Shown here: piece after piece, positions 34,320 through 35,002 of the stretch
How positions within the stretch are numbered: the first letter of the stretch is position 1
How the letters are laid out: each line of letters starts with the position of its first letter
Assembly: GCA_024641735.1 (NCBI GenBank)
Contig: JAHECN010000012.1
Span: 1-35,002 of the forward strand
Direction of reading: 5' to 3'
From: Gemmatimonadota bacterium
GTDB taxonomy: Bacteria > Gemmatimonadota > Gemmatimonadetes > Gemmatimonadales > GWC2-71-9
DNA length: 35,002 nucleotides
Translations under genes and position numbers: made by a program
The notes under the pieces: model-generated
Database searches by the model: none
Told to the model about the DNA's origin: nothing
Seen by the model: the letters and a program-made list of their open reading frames with translations, nothing else

Positions 34320-35002
34320 ACCCCTCGCTTCCAAGTCATTCGCGATCCGCTCTGGGACAACATCCGCCTGGAGCCGATCGCCGCCGCCGCCATGGACACG
34401 CCTGCGGTCCAGCGGCTGCGTTACGTGCGCCAACTCGGCCACGCCTTCCTGGTCTACCCCGGCGCCACGCACTCTCGCTTCGAACATGCCCTCGGCGCCT
34501 ACCACCTCACGCGCCGCGCCCTCGGCACGCTGGATGAGCGTGGCGACCTTGATGGCATCCCCGAAGAGGATCGTCTTGCGGTCCGCCTCGCCGCCCTGCT
34601 CCATGACATCGGGCACTATCCCTTCTCACACGCATTGGAAGAGGCAGGATTCCCCTCCCACGAGGCGCTCGGCGTCGCACGACTCGGGCAGGGCGAATTG
34701 GGTGTACTGCTGCGATCGATCGGTGGTGACGCCTTCATCGCGCAGATTGCCGGCATCATTCAGGGGACCGGCGCCTCCGTGCTCGGCGGATTGGTCTCCG
34801 GGTCACTCGATCTCGACAAGATCGACTATCTCTCGCGGGACGCCAGACAATGTGGCGTGCCCTATGGGCAAGTCGATGTCGATCGCCTGCTCGCTTCGCT
34901 CTGCATCGTGACCGAAGCCGACGGGCGTCGGTCCGTCGGGGTGCACGAGAAGGGTGTCAGTGCGTTGGAGTCGCTGCTCTTCGCGAAGTATCAGATGTAT
35001 CG
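34296..35002 (+). CDS. HD-domain phosphohydrolase, partial at right edge, probable CTG start
   Basis: The frame reads FQVIRDPLWDNIRLEPI, then PAVQRLRYVRQLGHAFLVYPGATHSRFEHALGAYHL, LLHDIGHYPFSHALEEAGF and LDLDKIDYLSRDA, which supply the His, HD and Asp metal ligands of the HD superfamily. This order matches SpoT/dGTPase-like HD hydrolases of the YdhJ type. It runs off the window end with 235 residues visible, so it is missing from the ORF track. CTG 34296 is the only plausible start reaching the conserved N-terminus; ATG 34392 would delete it. The five or so first codons come from the GAGTCGT island. Substrate unknown. Confidence 0.85.
   Translation, partial: MKTHDSRLTPRFQVIRDPLWDNIRLEPIAAAAMDTPAVQRLRYVRQLGHAFLVYPGATHSRFEHALGAYHLTRRALGTLDERGDLDGIPEEDRLAVRLAALLHDIGHYPFSHALEEAGFPSHEALGVARLGQGELGVLLRSIGGDAFIAQIAGIIQGTGASVLGGLVSGSLDLDKIDYLSRDARQCGVPYGQVDVDRLLASLCIVTEADGRRSVGVHEKGVSALESLLFAKYQMY

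Noticed and set aside
34486-34911. 141-residue plus-strand ORF at the right edge
   Set aside because: It is out of frame with the HD-domain reading frame, which carries all metal-ligand motifs through this stretch.

Overview
The window is a dense, GC-rich stretch of chromosome from a Gram-negative bacterium. The evidence for an outer membrane is a SurA-type chaperone, a heptosyltransferase, a beta-barrel-like protein and several lipoproteins. Short HisG plus HisZ, a GTP-type PEP carboxykinase, DUF58/BatA proteins and an FtsEX-EnvC set in one block would fit Gemmatimonadota, but that placement is an inference from style and content; there is no rRNA or other decisive marker. I see no tRNA, rRNA, CRISPR, IS element or prophage. 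The longest non-coding gap is about 160 bp.

Layout. (1) 1-1865, minus: hisD, overlapped by a cation-efflux (CDF) transporter that runs off the left edge. (2) 1905-4800, plus: a CorC/HlyC-type CNNM-CBS membrane protein, then hisZ and hisG, all joined by ATGA overlaps. (3) 4866-15296, minus: one long coupled operon reading DUF58, BatA-like membrane protein, mfd, PpiC lipoprotein, SurA-like chaperone, pdxA and a family-2 glycosyltransferase. (4) 15459-17385, plus: a secreted M28 aminopeptidase and a CMD/AhpD-like protein. (5) 17460-18365, minus: an EamA transporter. (6) 18509-28683, plus: lepA, a family-9 heptosyltransferase, a ROK kinase, a PfkB kinase, a STAS/HATPase regulator, a STAS-like protein, a Cys/Met PLP enzyme, then ftsE, ftsX and an envC-like activator. 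(7) 28702-30126, minus: a diguanylate cyclase. (8) 30149-35002, plus: nfo, an outer-membrane protein, a matrixin-like lipoprotein, GTP-PEPCK, and an HD phosphohydrolase that runs off the right edge.

Most adjacent genes overlap by 1-4 bases (ATGA, GTGA, TGATG), so translational coupling is the rule. Two genes, the ROK kinase and the HD phosphohydrolase, have no ATG/GTG/TTG where homology needs the N-terminus, but both have a CTG overlapping the upstream TGA (CTGA) with a well-spaced GAGG before it. Several transcription-unit heads (CorC, EamA, lepA, ftsE and probably DUF58) have a TAnnnT hexamer 5-9 bases before the start codon and no Shine-Dalgarno, which suggests leaderless mRNAs.

The most unusual structure is a set of intergenic foldback islands. 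Four have purine (GAGA-rich) and pyrimidine (TCTC-rich) arms, in convergent, divergent and tandem gene arrangements; a fifth is built from two copies of GAGTCGT and their reverse complement. One GAGA/TCTC island forms the 5' end of the envC-like gene, and its pyrimidine arm encodes the hydrophobic core of the signal peptide. Another carries the divergent EamA/lepA promoters at its mirrored ends. The GAGTCGT island forms the apparent start region of the HD gene. I regard these islands as the best candidate for something undescribed here.
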